Assembly: GCA_024707255.1 (NCBI GenBank)
Contig: JANQAC010000001.1
Location: forward strand, 62,001 to 126,000
Direction: 5' to 3'
DNA length: 64,000 bases
Origin: Asticcacaulis sp.
GTDB taxonomy: Bacteria; Pseudomonadota; Alphaproteobacteria; Caulobacterales; Caulobacteraceae
Within the stretch, counting starts at the first letter, position 1. Every line of letters begins with the position of its first letter. Made by a program: the position numbers and the translations under genes. Positions 39,507-48,850 of the stretch are shown here, piece by piece. The notes under the pieces were generated by a model that had not been told where the DNA came from, did no database searches, and saw only the letters and a list, made by a program, of their open reading frames with translations.

Positions 39507-39542
39507 CTCCCTCCGGTCCTCGGAAAGCAGGACCGGAGGGAG
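39507..39542. terminator. Strong 14-bp hairpin just after the TonB receptor gene
   Basis: Arms 39507-39520 and 39529-39542 pair perfectly (CTCCCTCCGGTCCT) around an 8-nt loop, seven bases past the receptor stop. On the - strand no T-run follows, so it may act as a partial terminator or as an mRNA 3' end stabiliser that keeps receptor mRNA higher than that of the hydrolases. Confidence 0.6.
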
Positions 39543-39549
39543 GAAGTCG

Positions 39550-42410
39550 TTACTGCATCTTGTAGGTCACGCCGAAGGTAATGCGCGTGCCGTACTTTCT
39601 CCAGCCCTGCGGCAGGCCGCCTGTGGTGTAAGGATGTTGCAGATCATCCAGCACATTCTGCGCTGCCACGTTGAACGACAGGTGGTCGTTCACGTTATAG
39701 GACGCCGATGCATCGAGTTGGCCCCAGCCGTCAACATAGCTCGGAGGTACGGTGTCACTACCCAAGGCAGTATTGTACTTGCTGCGGTATGTGTAGGAAA
39801 CACGGGCCTGGATCGGACCCTTTTCATAATAGGGCGAAACCGTATAGCTCCAGCGCGACAGATACGGCATGGCCAGCTTGCCACCGCCCGTGTTGTACTG
39901 GTCGGTGTAGGAACCATATTGCTGATCCAGGAAGGTCACGTTGGCCTGAATGCCGAAGCCATACCACAGGTCGCCCTGGTAACCGACCGAAATGCCCGGG
40001 ATCTTGGCATTGCTGCCGTTGAACGGGGCATAGATCAGCATGTTCTCAACGCGGTTACATTCACGGCCGACCGTTCCCTGGCAGTAATCCAGCGCTGTAC
40101 TCGGCAACGTCACATCAACGAAGGTATACTTCTTGACGATATAGGATTCGACGTCCTTGTAGGTCAGGTCGACATTGAACAGGCTGTTCGGCGCGAAGTA
40201 CCATTCATAGGACGCGCTGTAGTTGGTGGCGCGGTAAGGCTGAAGGTCTGGATTACCGCCAACGCCGCCAAACTTTTGCAGGCTCGGATCGATCTGGCTG
40301 TAACGGTCAAGGCTGTATTCGACCTGGCCGGACATATCGGCGAAGGTTGGACGCGACATGACCTTGCCTGCCGAAAAGCGGATCATCATGTCGTCGGTCA
40401 GGTCGTAGGCAGCGTTGAACGACGGCAGGATATCATCATAGCTCTTGTCGAGCGTGATCATTTCCTCGTCCCACGGATAGTAGTCCATGGTCGAACGATA
40501 GGTCTGGCGGTTTTCGGTCTTGGCGTAACGTACACCGAAGTCGCCATGCCACTTGCCGGATCGGAAATTGGCCTGGACGTAGGCCGCGTCAGTCTTTTCC
40601 GAGGTATCCCAGAAATTGCCGGCATCACGGTAATCGCCGGCGGCATTACCAGGGCTCTTGTTGGCGATCGAGTAGTCGATAACGGCCTGCTGCGTCATCG
40701 AAACATAGGACAGCAGGTCACCGCCTGCGCCAAGACCATCGACCAGGGCCGGATCACTCAGCGCGGTTTCGAAATCAGCCATGGTGCCGGTGACATCAAA
40801 CACCGTATTGAAGAAGTGCGGCTTATTGACGTTGGTGTGCTTCTGATAGCGGTAGCCAAACAGGATCTCGTTGACCGGTCCCCATTCGACTTCACGCTTG
40901 AAGTCAAACTTGGCGTAGTCGATCTGGTCGGTGGTTACGGCGGTCTTCACGAAGCCAGCCTGATCGCCTACCTTGCGGGTGGCGAAAAGCGTCGGGTCAG
41001 AGGCCGGCTTGTCGAGGTTAAGCGTGATGCCATCCGGGCTCATGGCCCAGCTACCGGAATCCGTACCATAGAAGCTCAGGTAATATTCCGGATCGGAACC
41101 GCCGGTCGCCTTGGTGGTGCCGATATCGGACTGCACCGTCCACATACCCGGCGTCCACTTACCCTGCAGGTTATAGCTGGACGTGTTGAGCATGGAGCGC
41201 TTGTAGTATTCATCCATCCGGACAGCCATAGTGCCCGTTCCGCCCGTGACGCCAGCTTCATTGGTCGTCACCGAAGACATTTTCGTCGGATAGAGATTAT
41301 TGCCGTTGGCGTCCGTTATCACGTCCCCAACTTTGTGAACCCTTACACCACCCTCATAAACGTCGTTAAGGTAACGCGTGTAATATGGATTGGTTTCATT
41401 CCAGTTGACACTCAGATCCGTCTCGAAGGTCTGCTGATAGCTGGAATAATCGCTGTTGATACGCGTACCCGTCAGGTTGAATTCCAGGTCGTCGCTCGGC
41501 TTGAACTGCAAGGCCAGTTGATAGGTCTTGCGCTCACGATTTTCCAGGCCGGAAGACAGGGAGATATAAGTAGGCACAAGCATGTCGGCATTAAGGGCCG
41601 GACCACTGCTCACCGTCGGCAAAGAGGCCGGATCGCTGAAGCTGCCATCATCTTCACAACCGCCCCAGTGTGCGGCATTACATACCGACTGGTAGGACGC
41701 ACCGATCTGACCACTGCCCAGGACCGACTTGTTGTAATCGTAGCTGAACAGCAGGCCGAAGCGGCCACTGTCATCCTTGGTGCTGTAGAAGACCGAGTAA
41801 CGCGGATCCTTTTCCTTGTTACGCTCGTTGATGTTGTAGTTGTAATTGACGGTGAAGGTATTCTTCGGCAGCGACAGCGGGCGGCGCGAATTGACGATGA
41901 CCGTACCACCGATGCCGCCTTCTTCCAGGCGGGCTTCGGTGGTCTTGTAGACCTCGACATTGCCGATCAGTTCCGGCGCCAGGTTCGAGAAGTTGAAGCT
42001 GCGGCCGTTGTCGTGATCACTGGCACCCGAGTCGGCCGTGGCCAGCGGGTTGCCGTTCAGCGACACGTTGATCAGGCGCGAATCGATACCGTTGATGGCG
42101 ATCTTTTCGCCTTCGCCGCCGCCGGAACGGTCAACCGTTATGCCCGGCAGGCGCGACAGCGATTCCGCCACGTTCACGTCCGGGAACTTGCTGACATCTT
42201 CAGCGGTGATGACGTCGATGTGCGCCGAGGCGCGGCGCTTGACGTTGAGCGATTTCTGCAGGGATTTGCGGACGCCGACGACAATGACTTCCTGCGCGGT
42301 GTCGTTATCCGCGGTCGCGGCGGGGGCCGTGGTGTCCTGCGCATAAGCGCCCCCGCAATCATCACGCCCGTGAGGGCGGTCGTGATCAATGCATAAGATT
42401 TTAGTTTCAT
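39550..42410 (-). CDS. TonB-dependent receptor, frameshifted at 42350-42354
   Basis: 953 aa when repaired. ATG 42410 behind GGAGAAATAGGGA; signal MKLKSYALITTALTGVMIAG. One base is missing in a five-C run (+ strand); with six, the signal continues GGAYAQDTTAPAATADND and then the plug EVIVVGVRKSLQKSLNVKRR. The plug shows DVITAEDVSKFPDVNVAESL, GLPGITVDRSGGGEG-like text and EVYKTTEARLEEGGIGGTV; a 22-strand barrel fills the rest, ending GVTYKMQ without the usual terminal Phe. The family moves large substrates across the outer membrane using TonB energy. As first gene of the hydrolase operon, it is the likely N-glycan or glycopeptide importer. Confidence 0.92.
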
Positions 42411-42439
42411 TCCCTATTTCTCCAACTGTCCAACGTGCG

Positions 42440-42449
42440 GAAGCGCTTC
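42440..42449. promoter_or_regulatory. Palindrome GAAGCGCTTC upstream of the TonB receptor
   Basis: Perfect 10-bp palindrome 30 bp before the receptor start, of the style bound by LacI-family regulators (GCGC centre). No LacI gene is present in the window, so the cognate protein would be encoded elsewhere. Confidence 0.4.
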
Positions 42450-42862
42450 AAGACGTATGCAAACTACTCGTTTGAGCCATCGCCAATACCTTTTGAGTAC
42501 CAAAATTCCCCGGTAAATAGCCACTGGTGAAATAATTCTTACATATAAAATCAGAAATACGTCAAATCCTAGTTTTGTAGATATGTCATATTTCGTGAAG
42601 GAAAGAGACCAAAGTCTAACGTTGTCATATCCTTTCCGGCGACGCCACCTATTGAAATTTGATATACAAATTCAATCCTCTAGGCAAAACCATGCGAAAA
42701 ATAACTGAAAAACAGCGCCATACCTGCACGCGTTGACAAAATATGATAATAAGAAAGAATGTTGCTTTTGCAGCACATATTACGCTTCAGGGCCGCCATA
42801 ATTGCCCCGGTCCAAACCAGGCCGACAGGCATTGCCGCATTACACACCCATTTTTGAAAAAG

Positions 42863-42870
42863 GTCATGAC
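42863..42870. promoter_or_regulatory. Candidate GntR operator core GTCATGAC
   Basis: Eight-base palindrome identical to the cores at 17563-17570 and 45251-45258; it lies 90 bp before the TPR-sulfotransferase start. Confidence 0.5.
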
Positions 42871-42960
42871 ACATTTGGTTGACCGGTTGACACGGTCGCG
42901 TTCGCGAGAAATTGGTAATATAACGGCGCGCGTACCCCCGCCGGTGTGTGGAGTCTGACC

Positions 42961-44538
42961 TTGAATGCTTTTACTGAGGCCGTGAAAAAAGCCCATGCCG
43001 CCATCCGGCAGGGCCAGCCGGCGCAGGCCCTTGAGGCCGCAAATACGGCTGTCGCGGCGACCCCCGACTCGGCCGAAGCCTGGTGGCTGCTGGGCACGGC
43101 CGCCATGGGGCTGGACGATATGCCGGCTGCGGAAGATGCCTTCGCCAGGGCCGCCCTCGCTGCGCCGCCAGGGTCAAAGCTAAGCGGCCAGATGCTGGCC
43201 CTGCGCGGCAAGCCCCTGATCAGTGACGGCCGGATGGCGGACGCCGTGGAAAGCGCGCGCGAAGCCGTCACCACCGGGCTTTCCGACGTGCCGAGCCTGG
43301 TCAAACTCAGCTACACCTTCACCCATGCCGGCCTGCCCGAAGAGGCGCTTTCCTGCATCCGCCACGCGACAGAACAGGCGCCGGATCATGCGGAAGCCTG
43401 GTACAGCCTGGGCAGTGTTTACCGGGCATTGGGCCGGATAGACGATTCGGAAGCGGCCTTTAAAAGGGCCATAGATCTGTCTGCCTCGCCGCCGGTTGCC
43501 GCCTATTTCAACCTCGCCTATCTGCGGCGCTGGACGGAAGCGGAAAACCACATCTCCCTGCTGGAATCACTGTCCTGCCGGACCAGCCTGGAAGCCTGCC
43601 GGGTGGCCTATACCCTGTTCAAGGAATATGACGACCTCCGCCAGCCCGAAAAGGCGTGGGACTGCCTGCAGGTAGGGGCCGGTCTGGCCGGAAAGATCGA
43701 GCCGTGGTCCTCCGCCGAAGAGGCCGAAACCATCGCCGCCTGGAAGGCCAATTTTCCGCCCGGGCGCTTCCAGGCCGGGGATGCACGCCCCCGCAGCGGG
43801 CCGAAGCGTATCTTTATCGTCGGCCTGCCGCGATCCGGAACCACGCTCATCGAGCGCGTCCTGGCCGCCCACAGCCAGGTTCAGGCGATCGGCGAACTGA
43901 AGACATTCGGTATCGCCACGCATAAGCTGGCCGGCATCGAAAATGCGCGCCGGCTGGCCCCGGAGGTCATCGCCGCCGCCGCTCGTCTCGACCCGCTCGA
44001 TATCGCCAATTACTACACACGCGAATCGGCCTTCCTGAATGACGGCAGCGCCTATGTCATCGACAAGTTGCCGGCCAATCATGACTATGCCGGCCTGATC
44101 CGCCTCGCTTTCCCTGACTCCCTCATCATCGCCCTCGACCGGAACCCGATGGATGCCCTGTTCGGCTGCTACAAGGTCCTCTTCACCGGTGCCTATGGCT
44201 GGTCTTATTCCCAGGACGACCTGGCGGACCATTACGCGCACTTCCGCGACCTGATGGCCTATTGGAAGCAGGTGCTGGGAGATGGCCTGATCGAGGTGTC
44301 GCTCGAAGCCGTGATCCGGAACCCGGAGCCTGAGATCCGGCGACTGCTGGATGCCTGCGGCCTGCCGTTTGAAGAGGGCTGCCTGAAACCCCACGAGGCC
44401 AAGGGTGGCGTCTCGACGGCCAGCGCCGTCCAGGTCCGCTCGCCGATCAATTCTCAGGGCGTCGACGCCTGGAAGCGATACGAAACGCAACTGGCGCCCC
44501 TATACAAACGCCTGCGCCAGTTCGGACATGTGGATTAG
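42961..44538 (+). CDS. TPR-repeat sulfotransferase
   Basis: About 525 aa. Residues 1-250 are tetratricopeptide repeats (for example AEAWYSLGSVYRALGRIDDSEAAFKRAIDL); the second half is a PAPS-dependent sulfotransferase fold with the 5'-phosphosulfate loop RIFIVGLPRSGTTLIERVLAAH, and VIDKLPANHDYAGLIRLAFP plus ALDRNPMDALFGCYK, matching the 3'-phosphate site. No signal peptide. TTG 42961 has GGAG seven bases upstream; GTG 42946 is the alternative. Proteins of this build often sit beside TonB receptors in Caulobacterales, and their acceptors are unknown. It may sulfate a peptide or glycan. Followed with no gap by a second sulfotransferase. Confidence 0.82.
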   Translation: MNAFTEAVKKAHAAIRQGQPAQALEAANTAVAATPDSAEAWWLLGTAAMGLDDMPAAEDAFARAALAAPPGSKLSGQMLALRGKPLISDGRMADAVESAREAVTTGLSDVPSLVKLSYTFTHAGLPEEALSCIRHATEQAPDHAEAWYSLGSVYRALGRIDDSEAAFKRAIDLSASPPVAAYFNLAYLRRWTEAENHISLLESLSCRTSLEACRVAYTLFKEYDDLRQPEKAWDCLQVGAGLAGKIEPWSSAEEAETIAAWKANFPPGRFQAGDARPRSGPKRIFIVGLPRSGTTLIERVLAAHSQVQAIGELKTFGIATHKLAGIENARRLAPEVIAAAARLDPLDIANYYTRESAFLNDGSAYVIDKLPANHDYAGLIRLAFPDSLIIALDRNPMDALFGCYKVLFTGAYGWSYSQDDLADHYAHFRDLMAYWKQVLGDGLIEVSLEAVIRNPEPEIRRLLDACGLPFEEGCLKPHEAKGGVSTASAVQVRSPINSQGVDAWKRYETQLAPLYKRLRQFGHVD

Positions 44539-45225
44539 ATGATCGTTTGCGACACATTCGTTTTCCTGCACTTGCACAAGTCAGGCGGCACATTCGTCAA
44601 TCATATGATGATGAAGTGCATTTCGTCGGCCAGACGCGTCGGTTACCACCTGCCCTATGCAGAGCTTCCCGAAGCTTGCCGGCACCTGCCCATACTGGGC
44701 ACCGTGCGCAATCCGTGGTCCTACTATGTCTCCTGGTATCATTTCCAGCAATCGCAAGTCAAACCCAACCCCCTGTTCCGGATATGCAGTGAGGAGCGGA
44801 CGCTCGATTTTTCCGGCACCATCCGCAACCTTCTGACACTGGAAAGCGATAATGACCGCATCGACCGGCTTGTCGCCGCCTTCCCCGATCATTTTGTCAA
44901 TTACGGCCTGAATCTCACCAAGACCTGCATCGAGAAAATCCGCGGCTCCGGTGTTGGATTTTACAGCTACCTGCATGACCGGCTCTATGCCGGCGCGGCG
45001 TCACCGCGTATCCTGCCAATGGAAACCCTGCGCGCCGACCTGCATAGCGTACCGCTGGGCCTCAGCCCGTCCGAAACAATGCTCACCCGCCAGTTCATCC
45101 TGTCCGTCCCCAATCTGAATGTCAGCGACCACAAGCCGCATCATGATTACTATTCGCCGGAGCTGAAGGCCCTGGTCGGGACCATGGATGGCTCCCTGAT
45201 GGACAGATACGGTTACGTTTTCTGA
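44539..45225 (+). CDS. Sulfotransferase family protein
   Basis: 228 aa. Begins VCDTFVFLHLHKSGGTFVN, the HKSGGT form of the PAPS 5'-phosphosulfate loop in Sulfotransfer_2-like proteins, followed by LGTVRNPWSYYVSWYHF, where RNPW(S/D) is the 3'-phosphate-binding strand. No signal peptide or membrane segment. The ATG comes directly after the stop of the TPR-sulfotransferase, so both are translated from one mRNA and may act on the same acceptor. Substrate unknown. Confidence 0.75.
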   Translation: MIVCDTFVFLHLHKSGGTFVNHMMMKCISSARRVGYHLPYAELPEACRHLPILGTVRNPWSYYVSWYHFQQSQVKPNPLFRICSEERTLDFSGTIRNLLTLESDNDRIDRLVAAFPDHFVNYGLNLTKTCIEKIRGSGVGFYSYLHDRLYAGAASPRILPMETLRADLHSVPLGLSPSETMLTRQFILSVPNLNVSDHKPHHDYYSPELKALVGTMDGSLMDRYGYVF

Positions 45226-45248
45226 GTGGCATCCGTCACCGACGACAA

Positions 45249-45260
45249 ATGTCATGACAT
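45249..45260. promoter_or_regulatory. Candidate GntR operator ATGTCATGACAT
   Basis: Perfect 12-bp palindrome in the 102-bp gap before the hydroxylase gene; shares the GTCATGAC core with the sites at 17561 and 42863. It may allow a separate, sugar-controlled promoter for hydroxylase, SecB-like protein and GH84. Confidence 0.55.
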
Positions 45261-45327
45261 ATATGGACAATGGTATGCACTTGAGCCTAGTTTAGACGCC
45301 TGCCGCCTCAGCCTTTAACAGCGACCC

Positions 45328-45936
45328 ATGAATTTCGAACGCGACGCCCAAAAACTGGGGACTTTTGATATCTCCGGACTGAGAACCATCGTCCGGTCCT
45401 TCACTGACGACGCATGGAACGAAGATGCCAGCCGTCAGGCGGCTTTCAATGCCCATGTCGCCACGCAGACACTCAAGCTGATCGCCGACAGCGATTTTCG
45501 CCATACAGATCCGACCTATCACCCGCTGTTCGCCAGGCTGGAGCCGCAGATCCGTCCGCTGATGGACCATATCCGGAGCCATTTTCTGCAAACCCTGCGC
45601 CAGCGCCGGGTGGCCGAACAGAACGGCCCCGGCTATTTCGTCCGCGCCCTGCTGACCCGCCTCCCCGCCGGCGCGGAGATAAAACCGCACATCGATGACG
45701 GCGAGTCCCTCAAGCGCTGCCACCGCATTCACGTGCCCCTCATCTCAAACCCGGACGCCCAGTTCATTGTGGGCAATCTGCGGTTCCACATGCCGGAAGG
45801 CGAGATGTGGGAGATCAACAACAGACGCACCCACGCCGTTCGTAACGCGGGAACGGAAGCCCGCGTTCACCTGATCATGGACTATGTCCAGCCCGGTGAA
45901 ACGGTTTTCGATCTCGACGGCCCTCTTACAGCTTAA
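45328..45936 (+). CDS. Aspartyl/asparaginyl beta-hydroxylase-like dioxygenase
   Basis: 202 aa, cupin-fold Fe(II)/2-oxoglutarate oxygenase of the Asp_Arg_Hydrox group. Iron ligands and 2OG contacts are visible in IKPHIDDGESLKRCHRIHVPL and WEINNRRTHAVRNAG, and the C-terminal ARVHLIMDYV is typical. Bacterial members hydroxylate free amino acids, peptides or lipids; the substrate here is unknown. Sits between the sulfotransferases and the SecB-like gene (9 bp gap), which suggests a shared tailoring or maturation task. Confidence 0.82.
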   Translation: MNFERDAQKLGTFDISGLRTIVRSFTDDAWNEDASRQAAFNAHVATQTLKLIADSDFRHTDPTYHPLFARLEPQIRPLMDHIRSHFLQTLRQRRVAEQNGPGYFVRALLTRLPAGAEIKPHIDDGESLKRCHRIHVPLISNPDAQFIVGNLRFHMPEGEMWEINNRRTHAVRNAGTEARVHLIMDYVQPGETVFDLDGPLTA

Positions 45937-45945
45937 GGTATTCTC

Positions 45946-46362
45946 ATGACGCAGTCGTTCACCATTCGCCAGATCTATCTCAAGGACATGTCCTACCAGG
46001 CCCCCACCGGGGCCGCCATCTTCATGCGTGAATGGGCGCCGGAGGTGAAGGTGGACATGAAGGTCACGCACGAGGCCATTGCCGGCGGGCTCACCGAAGT
46101 CGTCCTGACGATCTCCGTCGTGGCGATGAGCGCCGGCAGCACAGCCTATATGATCGAAGTGATGCAGGCCGGCGTTTTCCAGATGACCGGCTTTACCCCC
46201 GACCAGATCGACAAGATCATCTATGCAAAGTGTCCGGCCATTCTGCTGCCTTACGCACGAGAAACCATAGACACCGTATTGATGAAGGGACGCATTCCGG
46301 CCCTGATCCTCGATCCCATTGATTTTGATGCCAACTGGCAGTCGCTGAAGGCGTCCCGCTAG
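45946..46362 (+). CDS. SecB-like export chaperone
   Basis: 138 aa. IRQIYLKDMSYQAPTGAAIF and EWAPEVKVDMKVTHEAI match the opening strands of SecB, where IYVKDLSFEAPN and WQPEV are typical; the C-terminal part with FTPDQIDKIIYAKCPAILLPYARE and TVLMKGRIPALILDPIDF fits the SecB tetramer helix and the P-x-L-x-P-I-DF end. SecB holds precursors unfolded and hands them to SecA. A locus-encoded copy, besides the housekeeping one expected elsewhere, might serve the TonB receptor or the Sec-exported GH84 that follows at 42 bp. Confidence 0.82.
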   Translation: MTQSFTIRQIYLKDMSYQAPTGAAIFMREWAPEVKVDMKVTHEAIAGGLTEVVLTISVVAMSAGSTAYMIEVMQAGVFQMTGFTPDQIDKIIYAKCPAILLPYARETIDTVLMKGRIPALILDPIDFDANWQSLKASR

Positions 46363-46403
46363 GCTTGCGCCCCATCTCGCCATTTCAGACATCAGGATTC
46401 TTC

Positions 46404-48355
46404 ATGTCCCTTACCCGCTCACTGTTCCTGTCCGGCGCGCTGGCATTTGCCGGCGCGGCCATGACTTTTGGCACCACGGCGAACGCAGCGCCACTGAACT
46501 CCGCACCCGCCATTTTTTCCGGCGCCGGTATCGCTCAAACTGACCGGTACAGACATTTCGCTCGGCAAGAGCGTCGTGCTGGTGCGTGCGGGCTATGTCG
46601 ACGCTGAAACCGAAACACTGGTGCGCCAGGTGATGAATGAGGCCGGCGTGGAGACGATCCGGACGGCGACGAAACTGCCTGCCCGGTTCGACACGACCTA
46701 TGTGGTCATAGGCACCACTGATGCGACCGCGATCAGGTCCGCCCTGGCGCGCACCGGTGGCGCGCTCCCGACCGATACGGAAGGCTACGCGCTGGCCAGC
46801 CATACGGACGGAGACGGCGCCCTGATCGTGCTGGCAGGCAAGGATGGGGACGGGCTTTATCACGCCGCGCAAACCTTGCGGCAGATCGCAACGGCCGGCC
46901 ACATTCCGGCGCTGACCATCGCCGATCATCCGGCCATGCCGGTCCGCGGCACGATCGAAGGCTTCTATGGCAAGCCATGGTCGATGGCGGAACGCGCCGA
47001 ACATATCGAATTTCTGGCGGGAATGAAGGCCAATACCTACATCTACAGTCCCAAGGACGACGTCTTCGCGCGGGCCAAATGGCGTGACGCCTATCCGGCG
47101 GAAACGCTCAAGGCACTGGGCGATCTGGTCGGGGATGCGAACCGTCATCATGTCAACTTTGTTTACGCCATCTCGCCCGGCCCTTCGATCTGCTACAGCG
47201 ATCCGGCCGATCTCGAAGCGATCCGGCAAAAGTTCGCGGCCCTGCGCGGCATTGGCGTGCGCAGCTTCTACATTGCCCTCGACGATATCGAATATACCAA
47301 ATGGAACTGCGCGGCAGATGAAACCGCCTACGGACCTTCGGGCGAGGTCGCGGCGGCGCACGCTCAGGCCACCCTGCTCAATACGGTGCAGGCCGACCTG
47401 ACAGCCGCCGGACACGGCTCTCTGATCATGGTGCCGACCGAATACTACAACGCCACGGTTTCGCCTTACAAGACCATGCTAGGCAAGGAACTCGACCCGC
47501 GCGTCGTGATCCAGTGGACCGGCACCGATACGGTGCCGGCCGCGATCTCGGTCGCCGATGCGCGCAACGCGACCAAGGCGTTCGGCCGCAAGACCTTGCT
47601 GTGGGACAATTACCCGGTCAATGATTACAACGAATCCGCCGGACGCCTGCTGCTTGCCCCCTATGACCGGCGCGAAGCCGGACTTTCGACTGAGCTTGCC
47701 GGGATCGTCTCAAATCCGATGAATCAGGAAGTGGCAAGCCGCCCGGCCGTCATGGGGTTGATCGCCTTTGCCTGGAATGACAAGGGCTATGACGCCGAAC
47801 GCACCTGGCAGGCGGCGGCACGCTATCTGGCCGGTGGCGATCCGCAGGTGACAGAGGCCCTGCTGACTTTTTTCGATACCCAGCACCTGGCCCCCACCTT
47901 CGGCAACCAGCCCCTGGCAGCCGCAGGCGCCGCGGCTTCGCGCCCTGACCAACCGCGTGCGCGACGCCCTGGCCTCCGACAATGCCACCGAGCGCGCGGC
48001 AGCGCTGGATGCCCTGGGCCAGGCGGCTGACGAGTTGGCCGCCGCACCCGACCTTATCCGCGCCGGCGTGATCGTGCCTGGATTCGCAACCGAGGCTCAG
48101 CCCTGGCTTGATGCAACCGCCCTGTGGTGCCGTGCCCTGCGCCTGACCGTGGACGGCCTGCGCGCCGAAGATGCAGGATCGGCTTCGCGTCTGTTCGGCG
48201 AGGCCGCACGGCTGGCGGACGAGGCCGCCAAAATCCGGACGATCCCCGGCGCCACGCGCCCCGAAGGGTCAATCAAGATTGCCGATGGCGTACTCGATCG
48301 CTTCATCGCCGAAGCGCCAGGGCTGATCTACCTGCCTGCGCCGCCGCCCTCGTAA
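46404..48355 (+). CDS. GH84 beta-N-acetylglucosaminidase, two frameshifts
   Basis: 649 aa when both breaks are repaired. AGGA precedes ATG 46404; Sec signal MSLTRSLFLSGALAFAGAAM ending near ANA. First break: six T at 46513-46518 (five expected), after which PAIFPAPVSLKLTGTDISLG continues. Second: four C at 47911-47914 (three expected), joining FGNQPWQPQAPRLRAL. Catalytic barrel with GTIEGFYGKPWSMAERAEHI and the substrate-assisted pair in FYIALDDIEYTKWN, as in O-GlcNAcase-type GH84. C-terminal helical domain follows. It would trim terminal beta-GlcNAc from antennae or chitobiose. Last gene of its operon and of the glycan locus. Confidence 0.9.
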
Positions 48356-48517
48356 GCGGCATCCCCTCTGCGTGTAAGACGCTCATTCGTCAGCACCACC
48401 GGCCACCATCGGGCTGATGTTTTTTCCAGGCTTGCTCGCGCCGATTATGACAATTTTGAAATAGTCGTTTACGTCCCGATGATTGGAGGACGTTCCGGGA
48501 ATGCTAACACACAGGGC

Positions 48518-48594
48518 TGGCGACTCCTGAGGGACTCGAACCCCCGACCTCTGCTTTAGGAAAGCCTTGCTCTATCCGGCTGAGCTAAGGAGCC
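48518..48594 (-). tRNA. tRNA-Arg (anticodon CCT)
   Basis: 77 nt with encoded CCA. Acceptor GGCTCCT (48594 downward) pairs with AGGAGTC; D arm GCTC/GAGC; loop TTCCTAA gives anticodon CCT, reading AGG; T arm GGGGGTTCGAGTCCCTC. The anticodon stem has only three Watson-Crick pairs, with A-G and G-A oppositions at 27-43 and 28-42. No terminator is clear. Confidence 0.92.
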
Positions 48595-48699
48595 ACGCCT
48601 CGCCTCTTTACACGCCCCGCCCCATGAGGCGCAAGGCCCAGATAGTTTTGCTGCCTTTTTATCCACGACACGCCGCATATGGTTAAAGGGATTTGTGGA

Positions 48700-48713
48700 T
48701 ACCATATATGGTA
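48700..48713. promoter_or_regulatory. Palindrome TACCATATATGGTA
   Basis: Perfect 14-bp palindrome 137 bp before the preferred helicase start and 105 bp behind the tRNA-Arg 5' end, between two divergent genes. Looks like a dimeric regulator site; identity unknown. If the helicase starts at 48695 instead, it would lie inside codons. Confidence 0.35.
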
Positions 48714-48850
48714 GAGAACAGAACAGGTATCGGCCAGTGTCAGTGATTCGGACACGGTTTGTTTCCGTGCTGTTCAAGAGTCCGGTAACACCTCGTTCAG
48801 ATTTGCGATTAGCGCTTTCCAAACGCCATCTCCGCGCCTATTTATGCACC

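Larger units (their letters stand above)
42411..42960. other. Divergent promoter region between receptor operon and sulfotransferase operon
   Basis: 550 bp, AT-rich, no gene seen. Besides the palindrome at 42440 it holds ATATGTCATATT (42581-42592), TTGTCATATC (42622-42631), GTCATGAC (42863-42870), a repeated GGTTGAC (42877 and 42884) and the inverted repeat TCGCGTTCGCGA (42896-42907). This is the most densely decorated intergenic region of the window and must drive both halves of the glycan locus. Confidence 0.6.

Noticed and set aside
39256..42396. 1,046-codon open frame on the + strand
   Set aside because: It is antisense to the TonB receptor gene, whose plug and barrel motifs are unmistakable; the + strand text has no domain and reflects high-GC codon bias.
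46513..47914. Programmed ribosomal frameshifting in GH84 or the other split genes
   Set aside because: Sites share no slippery heptamer, direction varies between genes, and such families are not known to use recoding.
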